From CAYVHU01 sp964451415 (lineage in GTDB: Bacteria > Pseudomonadota > Alphaproteobacteria > Rhodospirillales > Magnetovibrionaceae): 64,000 bases of DNA. This document shows positions 37,512 to 48,673 of this stretch, piece by piece (within the stretch, counting starts at the first letter, position 1; the number at the start of each line of letters is the position of its first letter). The notes beneath the pieces are model-generated. The model had not been told where the DNA came from, did no database searches, and saw nothing but the letters and a program-made list of their open reading frames with translations. The position numbers and the translations under genes are program-made. The stretch covers positions 1 through 64,000 of the forward strand of contig CAYVHU010000007.1 of NCBI GenBank assembly GCA_964451415.1. Reading direction: 5' to 3'.

Positions 37512-38264
37512 ATGAAGAAGGTCTTGGTCGCGATCAAACGCGTGATCGACTACAACGTCAAAATCCACGTCCGCGCCGACGCCTCGGGCGTGGAAAGCGC
37601 GGGCGTGAAAATGTCGATGAACCCCTTCGATGAAATCGCCATGGAAGAAGCCGTGCGCCTGAAAGAAGGCGGACAAGCCGAGGAAGTCATCGCGGTTTCC
37701 ATCGGCGCCGCGGCCGTCCACGAAACATTGCGGACCGCCCTGGCCATGGGCGCGGACCGCGCCATCCACATCGAGACCGATCTCGCCTTAGAACCCCTGG
37801 GCGTGGCGAAGGCCCTTTGCGCCTTGGCAAAGCGCGAAAACCCGGACTTGGTTTTGCTGGGCAAACAGGCCATCGACGACGACGCCAACCAAACGGCGCA
37901 GATGCTGGCAGCCTTGATGGACTGCGCGCAAGGCACCTTTGTCTCGAAACTAGAAATCATCGACAATCAGGCCTTGGTCAGTCGCGAAATCGATGGCGGG
38001 TTGGAAATCCTGAAGCTGAACTTACCGTGTGTCGTCAGTGCCGATTTGCGTCTCAACGAACCGCGCTACGCATCCCTACCCAACATCATGAGAGCAAAGA
38101 AAAAACCCCTGGACCAGATCGCCCTGAGTGCGCTGAATGTTGACGCTGCGCCGCGCCTTGAGATTTTAAGTGTGGAGGAGCCTCCACAGCGCCAGGCGGG
38201 CGTAATCGTGGCATCGGTGGGCGCGTTGGTCGAGAAACTCAAAAACGAAGCTCAGGTCATCTGA
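37512..38264 (+). CDS. etfB: Electron transfer flavoprotein beta subunit EtfB
   Basis: EtfB binds AMP and forms the heterodimer with EtfA that carries electrons from acyl-CoA dehydrogenases. The N-terminus [18 protein letters not shown], the [13 protein letters not shown] segment and the [18 protein letters not shown] stretch are diagnostic. The 250-residue length is normal. Its stop overlaps the etfA start by one base (TGATG). Downstream are etfA and hbd; the ETF-quinone oxidoreductase is also in the window at 51598. Confidence 0.96.
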   Translation: MKKVLVAIKRVIDYNVKIHVRADASGVESAGVKMSMNPFDEIAMEEAVRLKEGGQAEEVIAVSIGAAAVHETLRTALAMGADRAIHIETDLALEPLGVAKALCALAKRENPDLVLLGKQAIDDDANQTAQMLAALMDCAQGTFVSKLEIIDNQALVSREIDGGLEILKLNLPCVVSADLRLNEPRYASLPNIMRAKKKPLDQIALSALNVDAAPRLEILSVEEPPQRQAGVIVASVGALVEKLKNEAQVI

Positions 38265-39208
38265 TGCGCATCTTAATTCTGGCTGAACACAATACACACA
38301 CTCTCAATCCCCAGACCTTGCACGTGGTCACGGCGGCCCGTGCGCTCACGGCGAAGCACATCACGGTTTTGGTGATGGGCGAAGCTTGCCGCGCCGTGGC
38401 GGAAGAAGCCGCCAGCATTACCGGCGTCGATCGCGTCTTGCTTGCGGACGATCCCCTCTACGGCCACCTGCTGGCGGAAACCGCAGCGCCCCTTCTGGTC
38501 AAACTGGCCGATGATTTCGACGTCTTAATGGCTCCTTCAACCACCACGGGCAAGAACATCATGCCGCGCGTGGCGGCCCTTCTTGACGTTCAACAGATTT
38601 CCGACATCTGCGCGGTTGTCGATGAGCGAACCTTCAAACGTCCCATCTATGCGGGCAACGCCATCGCCACTGTAAAAAGCCGGGATGAGAAATTGGTCAT
38701 CAGCGTCCGCGCCACCGCCTTCGATGCGGCACCACTCCACAATGAGAAAGCTGAGATCGAGACACTCCAGGGTGTTCCGACCACGGCGCCCAGCACGTTC
38801 GTAGAAGCGCAATTGACGCAATCGGCACGTCCTGAACTAAACGCGGCGCGCGTCATCGTGTCGGGCGGACGCGGCCTTGCGGCAGCCAAAAATTTTCCAC
38901 TTCTCGAAGCGGTGGCGGACGCCCTGGGCGGCGCGGTCGGTGCATCACGCGCGGCGGTGGATGCAGGTTTCGCCCCCAACGACTTCCAGATCGGCCAGAC
39001 CGGCAAAGTGGTTGCGCCGGAACTTTACATCGCCGTTGGCATTTCCGGCGCCATCCAACATCTGGCCGGAATGAAGGATTCGCGCGTGATCTGCGCCATC
39101 AACAAGGATGAAGACGCGCCGATTTTTCAAATCGCCGATTACGGTCTGGTTGCGGATTTGTTCGATGCTTTACCGGAACTGGCCCGAGCTCTGAATAAGC
39201 CGGAATAA
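38264..39208 (+). CDS. etfA: Electron transfer flavoprotein alpha subunit EtfA
   Basis: EtfA holds the FAD of the ETF heterodimer. The C-terminal FAD domain is clear: [25 protein letters not shown] start, [25 protein letters not shown] and [19 protein letters not shown]. The 314-residue length is typical. It is translationally coupled to etfB and followed, 47 bp on, by 3-hydroxybutyryl-CoA dehydrogenase. Confidence 0.96.
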   Translation: MRILILAEHNTHTLNPQTLHVVTAARALTAKHITVLVMGEACRAVAEEAASITGVDRVLLADDPLYGHLLAETAAPLLVKLADDFDVLMAPSTTTGKNIMPRVAALLDVQQISDICAVVDERTFKRPIYAGNAIATVKSRDEKLVISVRATAFDAAPLHNEKAEIETLQGVPTTAPSTFVEAQLTQSARPELNAARVIVSGGRGLAAAKNFPLLEAVADALGGAVGASRAAVDAGFAPNDFQIGQTGKVVAPELYIAVGISGAIQHLAGMKDSRVICAINKDEDAPIFQIADYGLVADLFDALPELARALNKPE

Positions 39209-39255
39209 ACATATAGCGTGCACTGTGCAACGCAACAACGGAAAGGACGTCCACC

Positions 39256-40143
39256 ATGTCATTGGATAACATCAAACTGATCGGCATCATCGGCGCGGGA
39301 CAAATGGGTTCCGGCATCGCTCATGTGGCGGCGCTGGCGGGCTATGACGTCCATTTAATGGACGCAAACGCCGATCAACTTCCCGTCGCTATGGATAAAA
39401 TACGCGGTTTTATGGACCGTCAGATCGAAAAAGGGAACCTGACGCAAAATAACGTGGATGCTGCTCTCCAACGCATTCGCAGCGGCAGCGAGATGGCCGA
39501 ACTTGCCAATGCCGACATCGTCATCGAAGCCGCAACGGAAAACGAAGAGATCAAAAAAAGCATTTTGCGTGAATTGTGCCCCGTGCTCAAACCAGAGGCT
39601 TATATCGCCACCAACACGTCGTCTATCTCCATCACGCGTCTAGCGGCACGCACCGACCGCCCTGGCAAGTTCGTCGGCATGCATTTCATGAACCCTGTGC
39701 CGGTGATGGAACTGGTGGAAATGATCCGTGGCATCGCCACCGATGAAAGTACCTTCAAGACGGTCTCCGCCCTGGCGCAGAAGCTGGGCAAGATCCCTGT
39801 TCCCGCAGAGGATTTTCCGGCTTTCATCGTGAACCGCATCTTGATGCCGATGATCAACGAAGCCGTCTATACCCTTTACGAAGGAGTAGGTTCCGTGGCG
39901 GCCATCGACAACGCCTTGAAACTGGGGGCGCATCATCCCATGGGACCTTTGGAACTGGCGGACTTCATCGGCCTGGACACCTGCCTTGCGGTAATGAATG
40001 TGTTGCATGAAGGTCTGGCGGACAGCAAGTATCGCCCCTGCCCCTTATTGGTAAAGTATGTTGAAGCCGGCTGGCTGGGGCGCAAAGCCGGCAAGGGCTT
40101 TTACGACTACACCGGCGAAGGAGACCCAATCCCGACACGTTAA
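39256..40143 (+). CDS. hbd: 3-hydroxybutyryl-CoA dehydrogenase
   Basis: It interconverts (S)-3-hydroxybutyryl-CoA and acetoacetyl-CoA with NAD(P). The Rossmann motif [15 protein letters not shown], the catalytic His in [15 protein letters not shown] and the [13 protein letters not shown] segment are present; 295 residues fits. AAAGGA precedes the ATG by nine bases. The etfB-etfA-hbd order is common in PHB-forming alphaproteobacteria and supports a role in C4 acyl-CoA metabolism. Confidence 0.94.
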   Translation: MSLDNIKLIGIIGAGQMGSGIAHVAALAGYDVHLMDANADQLPVAMDKIRGFMDRQIEKGNLTQNNVDAALQRIRSGSEMAELANADIVIEAATENEEIKKSILRELCPVLKPEAYIATNTSSISITRLAARTDRPGKFVGMHFMNPVPVMELVEMIRGIATDESTFKTVSALAQKLGKIPVPAEDFPAFIVNRILMPMINEAVYTLYEGVGSVAAIDNALKLGAHHPMGPLELADFIGLDTCLAVMNVLHEGLADSKYRPCPLLVKYVEAGWLGRKAGKGFYDYTGEGDPIPTR

Positions 40144-40280
40144 ACAGCCTGCTATTTAATCGTTACAATTCCGTCACTTCCATGACGCAGAAGATTCATG
40201 CGTCCGTCATGCAGGCATCACCGGAATCCCCGTAATCTTCCCGGAATTTGGGAAGCTAACGCAAAGAAGAGGGGCATGCC

Positions 40281-41123
40281 GTGCAACCTTTAATCGTGAA
40301 CAATCTGGAAATACGCTTGGCGGAAACGGAACGCGAAGTTCAGGCTTCTCAACGGTTGCGCTATCGCGTCTTCTATGAAGAAATGGGCGCCAAAGCGACC
40401 CCGCGCGTATTGCAATCTGAACTGGACTTTGATCCTTACGATGAATTCTGCGATCACCTTCTGGTCATTGACCGCGATCGCGGCGATACCCACACCCCGT
40501 GCGTCGTCGGAACGTACCGTCTGTTACGCGGTGACATCGCCGATGAATACGCCGGTTTTTATTCAGAAAGCGAATTCGATCTCCAGGCCTTGATCGCGCG
40601 TTCGTCTCAGGTGCTGGAATTGGGACGCAGCTGCATCGACGCCAATTACCGCTCACGCGGCACCATGCAGCTGTTATGGCGCGGAATTTCAGAGTTCGTC
40701 TTTGAAAATTCAATCAAGTATCTGTTCGGCTGCGCTTCCATTCCCGGAACGAACCCTTCAGAGATGCGCTTGCCTTTGTCGTACCTTTACCACCATCACC
40801 TGGCGCAAAAATCCATCCGCACCCATGCCCTGGACGAGCGATATGTGGAAATGAACATGATGACGAAGGACGAAATCAACGTGGGTCAAGCGCTGCGAGA
40901 ACTGCCGCCGCTGATCAAAGGTTACTTACGCATCGGCGGCGTGGTTGGCGACGGGGCGGTGATCGACTATGATTTCAACACGGTCGATGTCAATATCATT
41001 GTCGAAACGGCAAGCGTTACGGAAAAATACCTGAACCATTACACGCGGGAATCAAACAACGCCGCAGAGGCCCGCAAAGAACACGTCGCGGAGGCGAATA
41101 TCATGCGAGACACGCGCCAATGA
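40281..41123 (+). CDS. olsB: L-ornithine N(alpha)-acyltransferase OlsB
   Basis: OlsB transfers a 3-hydroxyacyl chain from ACP to ornithine, giving lyso-ornithine lipid. The GNAT-like (Acetyltransf_5) fold is recognisable from LRYRVFYEEMGA, DEFCDHLLV, VVGTYRLL and LELGRSCIDANYRSRGTMQLLW. It starts at GTG 40281, preceded by GAGGGG. The next gene overlaps by ATGA and encodes the second acyltransferase, so the pair is an ornithine lipid operon. Upstream (40237-40255) CTTCCC and GGGAAG form a small dyad; I see no solid Pho box. Confidence 0.92.
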   Translation: MQPLIVNNLEIRLAETEREVQASQRLRYRVFYEEMGAKATPRVLQSELDFDPYDEFCDHLLVIDRDRGDTHTPCVVGTYRLLRGDIADEYAGFYSESEFDLQALIARSSQVLELGRSCIDANYRSRGTMQLLWRGISEFVFENSIKYLFGCASIPGTNPSEMRLPLSYLYHHHLAQKSIRTHALDERYVEMNMMTKDEINVGQALRELPPLIKGYLRIGGVVGDGAVIDYDFNTVDVNIIVETASVTEKYLNHYTRESNNAAEARKEHVAEANIMRDTRQ

Positions 41124-42028
41124 AGTTCTCGCGCATCAGGGCAACGTATCGCGCAATCGGTTTCGCCGTCCTGGTGGGCTCGCTTCTGGGTCCCTACGCG
41201 TTGATGCTGGCGCTGAACCCCAAAAAACGTCACATCATCGCGGGACTGTTTTTCAAGGGCTGTCTGAAACTGACCGGCGTTCGCGTACGGGTGCATGGCT
41301 GGGCCGCTTACGACGTGCGTCTTTACGCCGCGAACCACGCTTCGTATCTCGACATTCCCGTTTTGGGCGCGGTGCTAAGCCAGGGCGTTTTCGTCGCCAA
41401 AAACGAAGTGGCCGCTTGGCCGTTGTTCGGTTTTCTGGCACGCATTTCACGCACCATCTTCATTAGCCGCAACGGCACGGACGCGCAAGCGCAACGCGAC
41501 CTTCTGGCCAAGCGCATGAACCGCGGCACACGCCTCATACTGTTCCCCGAGGGGACTTCAAGCGACGGAGCGCGAGTGCTTGCGTTCAAAACCTCCTTAT
41601 TTTCCGCCTTGCAGGATGTGGAACGCGAACCCTGGGTACAGCCGGTGAGCATCGTCTACGCGCGTGAGCGCAACGGCAGGATGCTGACGCAAGCCAAGCG
41701 CAACCTTTTCACTTGGTTTGCAGACATGACCCTAGCGCCACATTTGCTCAATGTGTTCGGCATCAAGGGCTGCGAAGTCGATGTCATCTTTCACGCTCCG
41801 CTTAGCGCGAACGCCTTCGCTGATCGCAAGCAACTGGCCAAAAGGTGCCAGGAAACCGTGGCGCGGGCGCTGGAATCAACCTTGAATCAAGACTGCCTAC
41901 CAGGGCCCACTCCCGCTTCCTATCCGACGGCGGAAACAGAACTGGTGCTGGATGCGAACGGCCTGGAAATGCCTCCACCGCGGCCGGAACACATCGTAGC
42001 GGGCAACGGAACGAACCTGCCGTTATAG
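41120..42028 (+). CDS. olsA: Lyso-ornithine lipid O-acyltransferase (PlsC family) OlsA
   Basis: OlsA acylates lyso-ornithine lipid to ornithine lipid, a phosphate-free membrane lipid. An N-terminal membrane segment is followed by acyltransferase box I NHASYLD (H-x4-D), the ISRNG region and box III FPEGTSSDG. At 302 residues it has an extended C-terminal tail. The ATG overlaps the olsB stop. Pairing with olsB, rather than sequence alone, decides OlsA over a general PlsC, and a second PlsC-like gene is at 22319. Confidence 0.88.
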   Translation: MKFSRIRATYRAIGFAVLVGSLLGPYALMLALNPKKRHIIAGLFFKGCLKLTGVRVRVHGWAAYDVRLYAANHASYLDIPVLGAVLSQGVFVAKNEVAAWPLFGFLARISRTIFISRNGTDAQAQRDLLAKRMNRGTRLILFPEGTSSDGARVLAFKTSLFSALQDVEREPWVQPVSIVYARERNGRMLTQAKRNLFTWFADMTLAPHLLNVFGIKGCEVDVIFHAPLSANAFADRKQLAKRCQETVARALESTLNQDCLPGPTPASYPTAETELVLDANGLEMPPPRPEHIVAGNGTNLPL

Positions 42029-42038
42029 GCAAAAGTGC

Positions 42039-42833
42039 TTATTCCATATACCATCCATGGCTGACCACAAGAGACTGGCCGCTCAGGGCATTGGTTGGGA
42101 AGGCGGCAAACAGCAAGGCCACATCGGCAACGTCTTCGATGGTTGTGAACTCGGTGTCCACCGTGCCGCCGAGCATGATTTTTTTGACGACCTCTTCTTC
42201 ACTGATGCCCAGTGCACGTGCTTGTTCGGGAATTTGTTTTTCCACCAGCGGCGTTTTGACAAACCCCGGGCAGATGACATTGGCGCGTACGCCGTGCGCG
42301 GCCCCCTCCTTTGAAATCACCCGTGCAAGACCGAGAAGACCGTGTTTCGCCGTGACATAGGCCGATTTCAAGGGCGATGCCTCCTTGGAATGAACGGAGC
42401 CCATATATATGACCGACCCACCGCCGCGTTTGTACATGTGGGGAATACAGGCTTTGGTGGTTAAGAACGCACCATCCAGATGAATGGCGAGCATTTTCTT
42501 CCACTGGGCAAAAGGATAATCCTCGATTTTATGGACGATCTGAATGCCCGCGTTCGAGACCAGAATATCAATGCCGCCCCACTGATCGACGACGCGTGCC
42601 ACGCCCGCGTTCACCGCATCTTCATCACTCACATCCATGGCGATCCCTAAGGCGCTTCCCGGCCCCATAGCGGTAAGATCGCTTGCTGTTTTTTCCGCCG
42701 CCGCCAGTTCAAGATCGGCGATCGCAACGCGTGCGCCCTCGGCGACGAAACGCTTGGCGATGCCCGCACCGATACCTCGCGCCGCACCGGTGATCAGGGC
42801 CGTTTTGTCCTTCAATTGCAACGCAGATGTCAT
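42039..42833 (-). CDS. bdhA: 3-hydroxybutyrate dehydrogenase BdhA
   Basis: BdhA oxidises free 3-hydroxybutyrate, the PHB breakdown product, to acetoacetate with NAD. It is a short-chain dehydrogenase with [13 protein letters not shown], the catalytic Ser in [10 protein letters not shown], the YVTAKHG Tyr/Lys pair and the BdhA-typical [12 protein letters not shown] near the C-terminus; 264 residues. It lies 13 bp after the patatin gene on the same strand, suggesting a joint role in lipid or PHB turnover. Confidence 0.92.
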   Translation of the reverse strand: MTSALQLKDKTALITGAARGIGAGIAKRFVAEGARVAIADLELAAAEKTASDLTAMGPGSALGIAMDVSDEDAVNAGVARVVDQWGGIDILVSNAGIQIVHKIEDYPFAQWKKMLAIHLDGAFLTTKACIPHMYKRGGGSVIYMGSVHSKEASPLKSAYVTAKHGLLGLARVISKEGAAHGVRANVICPGFVKTPLVEKQIPEQARALGISEEEVVKKIMLGGTVDTEFTTIEDVADVALLFAAFPTNALSGQSLVVSHGWYME

Positions 42834-42846
42834 GATTCTTTCTCCT

Positions 42847-43971
42847 TCAAGGCGCGCTCGCCAGATCGTACACGTTCACACCCAGTTTCGGTTTCTCACG
42901 CATTTTCCAGGCCTCATGTGCGAACGTGCGCTCCACGGCCGCAATTCCGTCATTCCAATGTTCGTCAATCGACGCCCGGGAAAACTCATAGTCTTTGGAT
43001 TGCGACGAATATGTTTTGCGTTTATGGATCAAATGCACGATCGACACGGCCGCGTTGCAGCTGGACTCGCGCAAAAACATGGCATCGGGATCGTTCTTCA
43101 TATCGTCCGGAAGTTTCCCCAGCAAGCGATGCGTGGCACGCCTGATGGATTGGGTGTGGCGAAAAACATCCGTATTGAGACGCGTCCGGCTGGAGTAGCT
43201 GATATCTTTTTGCCGTTCGGCGACATCGGAAAGGTTAGACGGCTGCGGGCCGTGCGCGCTGAAAAGATCTACCTGAAATACCAGCATATCGCGGCGCGGC
43301 CGTTCATCAAGGACATACTGAAGCGGCGTATTGGAAACCAGTCCCCCATCCCAGTAACGCCCGCCGTCGATTTCAACCGCATCGAAACCGGGCGGCAAGG
43401 CTCCGCTGGCCATGATATGTTCCGCCGTAATGGTCTGATGATCGCTATCGAAATATATGAAATTTCCGGTTTCCACGTTGACCGCCCCGACGCTCAAGCG
43501 GATCGGACCTTCGTTGATCAAATCGAAATCCACAAAACGCTCCAGCGTATCTTGAAGTTGGTCCGTTTCGTAATAGCTTAAGACCCCCGTTCCGTTTGAG
43601 CCGTACGAAAAAGGTGCGCCAATGCGCGGAGCGAAGAACCCCGGCGCCCCGAAGGCGAGGGTAAATGCGGCACTCGTCTTATTGTAAAATTCGCGCGCCT
43701 GCTCGCCTGGAATGAGCGGCGGAAGCGTAAAATGGGAAGACACCAAATCCCAGAAATCACGCAGCCGCTGGATTCTGCGTTCGGCCGGGTTGCCCGCGAT
43801 AAGAGCGGCATTTACGGCCCCGATGGAAATGCCGGAAACCCAGTCCGGCGTGTGGCCGTTGTCGCTAAGGGCCTGGAAGACGCCGGCTTGATACGACCCC
43901 AACGCGCCGCCGCCTTGAAGAACGAAAACGGTACGTTCTTGATCGTACGATTCTTTTCGGGTCATATTCAT
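42847..43971 (-). CDS. Patatin-like phospholipase (with DUF3734-type C-terminus)
   Basis: The oxyanion loop [12 protein letters not shown], the nucleophile elbow [10 protein letters not shown] and the catalytic Asp in [10 protein letters not shown] define a patatin hydrolase; the C-terminal 100 residues ([14 protein letters not shown] onwards) match the extra domain of this subgroup. I start at ATG 43971, because sequence upstream to 44064 shows no homology; ATG 43965 is a possible alternative. Its close linkage with bdhA is common in PHB-forming alphaproteobacteria. Whether it acts on phospholipids or on polyester granules is unresolved. Confidence 0.88.
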   Translation of the reverse strand: MNMTRKESYDQERTVFVLQGGGALGSYQAGVFQALSDNGHTPDWVSGISIGAVNAALIAGNPAERRIQRLRDFWDLVSSHFTLPPLIPGEQAREFYNKTSAAFTLAFGAPGFFAPRIGAPFSYGSNGTGVLSYYETDQLQDTLERFVDFDLINEGPIRLSVGAVNVETGNFIYFDSDHQTITAEHIMASGALPPGFDAVEIDGGRYWDGGLVSNTPLQYVLDERPRRDMLVFQVDLFSAHGPQPSNLSDVAERQKDISYSSRTRLNTDVFRHTQSIRRATHRLLGKLPDDMKNDPDAMFLRESSCNAAVSIVHLIHKRKTYSSQSKDYEFSRASIDEHWNDGIAAVERTFAHEAWKMREKPKLGVNVYDLASAP

Positions 43972-44110
43972 GTCCCATCCATATCCCGACTTCCGGGGGA
44001 AAGCCCCCCGCGAGCTGCAAAAAGAGAACCTCTCGTAGAAGTCGAAAGTGTATGCGGGAAACATGTCGTTGCCGTGGCAATATTTCGCACTCGCACACTT
44101 ATTTCAGAAT

Positions 44111-44596
44111 TTATTTCCCGGCGCGGATTTCATCTTCGCTCAAAGCCTCAGCGTGATCCATCGCCACGCCGGCTTCCTTGAACATACGTTCGGAAAACCG
44201 GCCCTTTTCGTTCCACCGCGTCTGAAAATCCGCATCCGCAGCCGAGGCCTTGTCCACAACCACGCGTTTAATTCCCACCTGCAAGATCGCGCGCGCGCAA
44301 TCGGGGCATGGCACATGGGTCACGTAGATGGTGTCGTCCAACAACGTCTGGCCGGTACGCGTGGCATTATAGATGGCGTTGCGCTCGGCATGCTCGGTCC
44401 AGTCGTACTTGTCGGGCCGCTCGTGGCGTTCCGCCGCATCATCATCGATATCGCGTGGAAAGCCGTTGTAGCCGTAGGAACTGGGCGTTTTATCCTCTGC
44501 CACGATCACCGCACCGACGCGTGTCGAGCGGTCCTTGGACCAAGACGCGATCTCGCGTGCCAGACGAATAAAGCGCGCGTCCCATTTTTTCGACAT
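44111..44596 (-). CDS. Deoxycytidylate (dCMP) deaminase family protein
   Basis: A zinc-dependent deaminase of 161 residues with the active-site motifs EHAERNAIYNA (zinc His and catalytic Glu) and PCPDCARAI (two zinc Cys). The N-terminal TRVGAVIV and SYGYNGFPR segments fit dCMP deaminases, which feed dUMP for thymidylate synthesis. It follows ccrM on the minus strand by 11 bp, so is likely co-transcribed with the DNA methyltransferase. Confidence 0.88.
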   Translation of the reverse strand: MSKKWDARFIRLAREIASWSKDRSTRVGAVIVAEDKTPSSYGYNGFPRDIDDDAAERHERPDKYDWTEHAERNAIYNATRTGQTLLDDTIYVTHVPCPDCARAILQVGIKRVVVDKASAADADFQTRWNEKGRFSERMFKEAGVAMDHAEALSEDEIRAGK

Positions 44597-44607
44597 CGCA
44601 AGCCTCG

Positions 44608-45757
<1,150 letters not shown>

Positions 45758-45783
45758 TTAGAGCTATATGTTGGGATTTCGGA

Positions 45784-46413
45784 TCACCCCGGACTCAACA
45801 TCTTGCGAATGGGGGCAAAACTTTTGCGATGCAAAGGCGTCACCCCAAGCCGTGCCAGAGCTTCCTGGTGGCGCTTTGTGCCATAACCCGCGTTTTGCGC
45901 CCAACCATAACCTGGATGCACGCGATCATAATCCGCCATGATACGATCTCGCATGACCTTGGCGTAAATCGACGCCGCCGCAATGGTGCACGAACGCCCG
46001 TCGCCCTTCACCACAGCACGCGCACGGCAGGGAAACTCCCGGGGCAATCGGTTGCCGTCGATAAGGGCGAAATCGGGCGTTCGTCCAAAATTTTCGGCCA
46101 GATCCTCCACCGCACGGGTCATTGCCAGAAACGTGGCCTGCAAAATATTGATGTCGTCGATTTCCGCCACACTGGCCTGCCCCAGCCCCAAACTCACGCC
46201 CGGCGTCGTTTCAAGACGCGCGAGCAATGCTTCCCGCGTGCGCGGTTTCAGTTTTTTGGAATCGTCCAAAGCATCGCGCAGATCGCACGGCAAATGTGCG
46301 GCATCAAGGATCGCCGCAGCCGCCACCACGGGACCTGCCCATGGCCCGCGCCCGGCCTCGTCCACACCGCACACGACACCCGAGATTTTGCGTTCAAGTA
46401 AAAAATCCGGCAC
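45784..46413 (-). CDS. rnhB: Ribonuclease HII
   Basis: RNase HII removes ribonucleotides from DNA and RNA primers. The metal-binding DEAGRGPWAGP motif is near the N-terminus, with DSKKLKPRTRE and the later ALIDGNRLP and AAASIYAKVMRDRIM segments. The 209-residue length is normal. It is upstream of ccrM on the same strand, separated by 96 bp with the GANTC cluster; this order is conserved in alphaproteobacteria. Confidence 0.95.
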   Translation of the reverse strand: MPDFLLERKISGVVCGVDEAGRGPWAGPVVAAAAILDAAHLPCDLRDALDDSKKLKPRTREALLARLETTPGVSLGLGQASVAEIDDINILQATFLAMTRAVEDLAENFGRTPDFALIDGNRLPREFPCRARAVVKGDGRSCTIAAASIYAKVMRDRIMADYDRVHPGYGWAQNAGYGTKRHQEALARLGVTPLHRKSFAPIRKMLSPG

Positions 46414-46416
46414 GCC

Positions 46417-46797
46417 TTACATGCCCGGCGTCTGGATTGTCATGACCATTTGCATCGCCAGTCCCTTTTCGCGCAAACAGAGCGTTTTACGGCCATCGCG
46501 CGGCAAGCGCACCCCCAGATCCTTACACAACAAGATCATCGCCGTCAGCACAAATTGTTCGCTCAAAGGCACCTTATAGGGATGCCTGGGATCGGCGGTG
46601 ATAAATTCAAGTTCCACCCTGGGCCGGTTGCGACTGTTCGCGGAATCGATGAAATTGACTTTCTGGATTTGTGAATTGGGAACGTCAATACCCTCAGCCA
46701 GGCATTCGCTCAAAAGCGCGAAGCGCAGAACGTTGTCAGGGAAAACCAGTTCTCGGCTTTCTAATATCATCCAGGCCTCTATCTTCGATTGAGACAC
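46417..46797 (-). CDS. Hypothetical protein upstream of rnhB
   Basis: The 126-residue protein is not recognised. It has no membrane segment or signal peptide, and reads as a compact mixed alpha/beta protein (WMILESRELVFPDNVLRFALL, VELEFITADPRHPYKVPLSEQ, LRLPRDGRKTLCL-like end). It lies three bases before the rnhB start on the same strand, so it is almost certainly co-transcribed. Codon use appears like its neighbours. Confidence 0.7.
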   Translation of the reverse strand: MSQSKIEAWMILESRELVFPDNVLRFALLSECLAEGIDVPNSQIQKVNFIDSANSRNRPRVELEFITADPRHPYKVPLSEQFVLTAMILLCKDLGVRLPRDGRKTLCLREKGLAMQMVMTIQTPGM

Positions 46798-46903
46798 GCG
46801 CTCTTATCTCTACTTTGTTACTGTACATTTCATGAATTTCAAAACAAATTCAATCTCATTTCCAATTTCAAGGGTGCCTTTTAAACCGTGGTAGGCTTCC
46901 AGC

Positions 46904-47578
46904 ATGCTTAGCGTCGTCATTCCCGCCCACAACGCCGCGGACACTTTGGCCGACACCATCGACAGCGTGCTTGCACCGGCACGCCATGCGGACGTCATCG
47001 TCGTGGACGGAGGTTCATACGACGCCACACGAACCATTGCGGAAACCAGGGGCGCCCGGGTGATCGAAACGCGCCCCGGTCGGGGCCGACAACTCGCCAC
47101 CGGCACGACGCACGCACAGAACGATTGGTTGTTGTTCCTCCATGGCGACACACGCCTGAGCACCGGCTGGATAGGCGACGTTGATCATTTTATCGCCGAT
47201 GACAAAAACCTTGCGTGCGCGGGATATTTCCGGCTGACTTTCGATGAGCAAAGCCGCGAAAGCGCGCGCGTGGCGCGCCTCGCCAACTGGCGGGCGCGGG
47301 CTCTGGGGCTGCCCTACGGCGATCAGGGGCTGCTTATACATCGCGCGTTCCTGAGCTCCATCGGCGGCTACCGCGAGGACCTGGATGTGATGGAGGACGT
47401 GGACCTTGTGCGGCGCATCGGCAAAAAACGATTACGGTGTTTATCGACATCGTGCATCACCTCTGCACGACGCTATCGCGCACAAGGCTGGTGGCGTCGC
47501 CCGGCACGAAACCTGTTATGCCTGACGCTTTATTTTCTGGGCGCGCCGTCCCCTTGGATCAAAAGGCTTTATGCATGA
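46904..47578 (+). CDS. TIGR04283-type glycosyltransferase (rSAM/selenodomain-associated transferase 2)
   Basis: A GT2-like enzyme of 224 residues: the N-terminal LSVVIPAHNAADTLADTIDS, the DVIVVDGGSYDATR nucleotide site, LFLHGDTRLS (DxD-like) and the GLPYGDQGLLIHRA segment are the signature of this group. It overlaps the next gene by ATGA, and the partner is the type 1 transferase; the pair is often found together. Substrates are not firmly known. No radical SAM or selenium-domain gene is adjacent. Confidence 0.85.
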   Translation: MLSVVIPAHNAADTLADTIDSVLAPARHADVIVVDGGSYDATRTIAETRGARVIETRPGRGRQLATGTTHAQNDWLLFLHGDTRLSTGWIGDVDHFIADDKNLACAGYFRLTFDEQSRESARVARLANWRARALGLPYGDQGLLIHRAFLSSIGGYREDLDVMEDVDLVRRIGKKRLRCLSTSCITSARRYRAQGWWRRPARNLLCLTLYFLGAPSPWIKRLYA

Positions 47579-48156
47579 AAAACCATCTGGTTCTGATGGC
47601 CAAAGCACCGCGCATCGGTGCCGTGAAAAGCCGCCTCGCGGCGGGCATCGGGATGGTGGAAGCGTGGGCCTTTTATCGTCGCACCTTGTTCGCCACCGCC
47701 CGCGAACTGTACAATCCGCGAAACACCTGTTGGCTCTACGTCACCCCCGACACAAGTGTTTCCAAGTCACGTCTGTGGCCGCACAGCTGGCGGAGGATTC
47801 CCCAAGGCGATGGCGATTTGGGGGTACGCATGTTGCGGCCAATGCAAATGCTGCCGCCGGGGCCGGTGGTGGTGGTCGGCGCGGACATCCCAAGGCTAAA
47901 CCGGGCGCACATCGCCGCCGCCTTTGCCGCGCTCGGCGAAAACGATTTTGTGTTCGGACCCGCCACCGACGGCGGTTTCTGGCTGGTGGGAGCCAAACGC
48001 CGCCCGCGCCTTTTCGATCCCTTTCAAGGGGTGCGCTGGTCCAGCCCGCATGCCCTTGGCGATACGCTGGCGAACCTTCGCGACGGGGCGAGGATCGGCT
48101 TTGTCGAAACCTTGAGCGATGTTGACGACGACGACGCGCTCAAAGATGTTCTTTAA
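47575..48156 (+). CDS. TIGR04282-type transferase (rSAM/selenodomain-associated transferase 1)
   Basis: The 193-residue protein has a nucleotidyl/glycosyl-transferase fold: LVLMAKAPRIGAVKSRLA at the N-terminus, VVVVGADIPRLNRAHI and FGPATDGGFWLVGAK. I start at ATG 47575, overlapping the upstream stop; an open extension upstream lies in the partner gene. The family is predicted to work with the type 2 transferase encoded just before. The 3' end overlaps convergent moaB by 17 bp. Confidence 0.85.
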   Translation: MKNHLVLMAKAPRIGAVKSRLAAGIGMVEAWAFYRRTLFATARELYNPRNTCWLYVTPDTSVSKSRLWPHSWRRIPQGDGDLGVRMLRPMQMLPPGPVVVVGADIPRLNRAHIAAAFAALGENDFVFGPATDGGFWLVGAKRRPRLFDPFQGVRWSSPHALGDTLANLRDGARIGFVETLSDVDDDDALKDVL

Positions 48157-48673
48157 GCCGCGGCATCAATTCCACCATATTGCAAGGACGGGTGCGCGCA
48201 TCAAGTTGATGGACTAGAATGTCGTCCCACGCATCCTTGCACGCCCCCGGAGAGCCCGGCAATGCAAACAGATACGTTCCATTCGCCAGTCCCGCCATGG
48301 CGCGCGATTGAATGGTGGAGGTTTTGATTTTCTGATAACTGAGCCAACGAAACATTTCACCGAACCCAGGAATTTCCTTCTCGCATACGCGTTTGAAGGC
48401 TTCCGGCGTGACATCACGTCCGGTCAGCCCGGTACCGCCGGTGGCGATCACCACATCGATTTCGGGGTCCGCGATCCAACGTTCCAGAACCGTGACGATC
48501 AAATCCGCTTCGTCCTTGACGATCTCGCGTGCGCCCAGAACATGGCCCGCAGCTTCAAGACGTGCCACCAGGACATCCCCGGATTTATCACTTTCAGCCG
48601 TACGTGTATCGGACAGCGTCATAACGGCGATACGCACGCTCAAAAACGCGCGGTCTCCTTCAATTTTCGACAT
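48140..48673 (-). CDS. moaB: Molybdenum cofactor biosynthesis protein B (MoaB)
   Basis: MoaB-type proteins adenylylate molybdopterin or assist Moco synthesis. The MoCF-domain motifs VMTLSDTRTAESDKSGD, IATGGTGLTGRDVTPEA and FALPGSPGACKDAWD are intact; 177 residues matches. I start at ATG 48673, whose first codons overlap the end of the lytic transglycosylase gene by 14 bp. The open frame further upstream is antisense-frame sequence of that gene and is not included. Confidence 0.93.
   Translation of the reverse strand: MSKIEGDRAFLSVRIAVMTLSDTRTAESDKSGDVLVARLEAAGHVLGAREIVKDEADLIVTVLERWIADPEIDVVIATGGTGLTGRDVTPEAFKRVCEKEIPGFGEMFRWLSYQKIKTSTIQSRAMAGLANGTYLFALPGSPGACKDAWDDILVHQLDARTRPCNMVELMPRLKEHL

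Noticed and set aside
40144..40280. Pho box upstream of olsB
   Set aside because: A CCGTCAT-like half at 40203-40210 lacks a second matching half at the right spacing.
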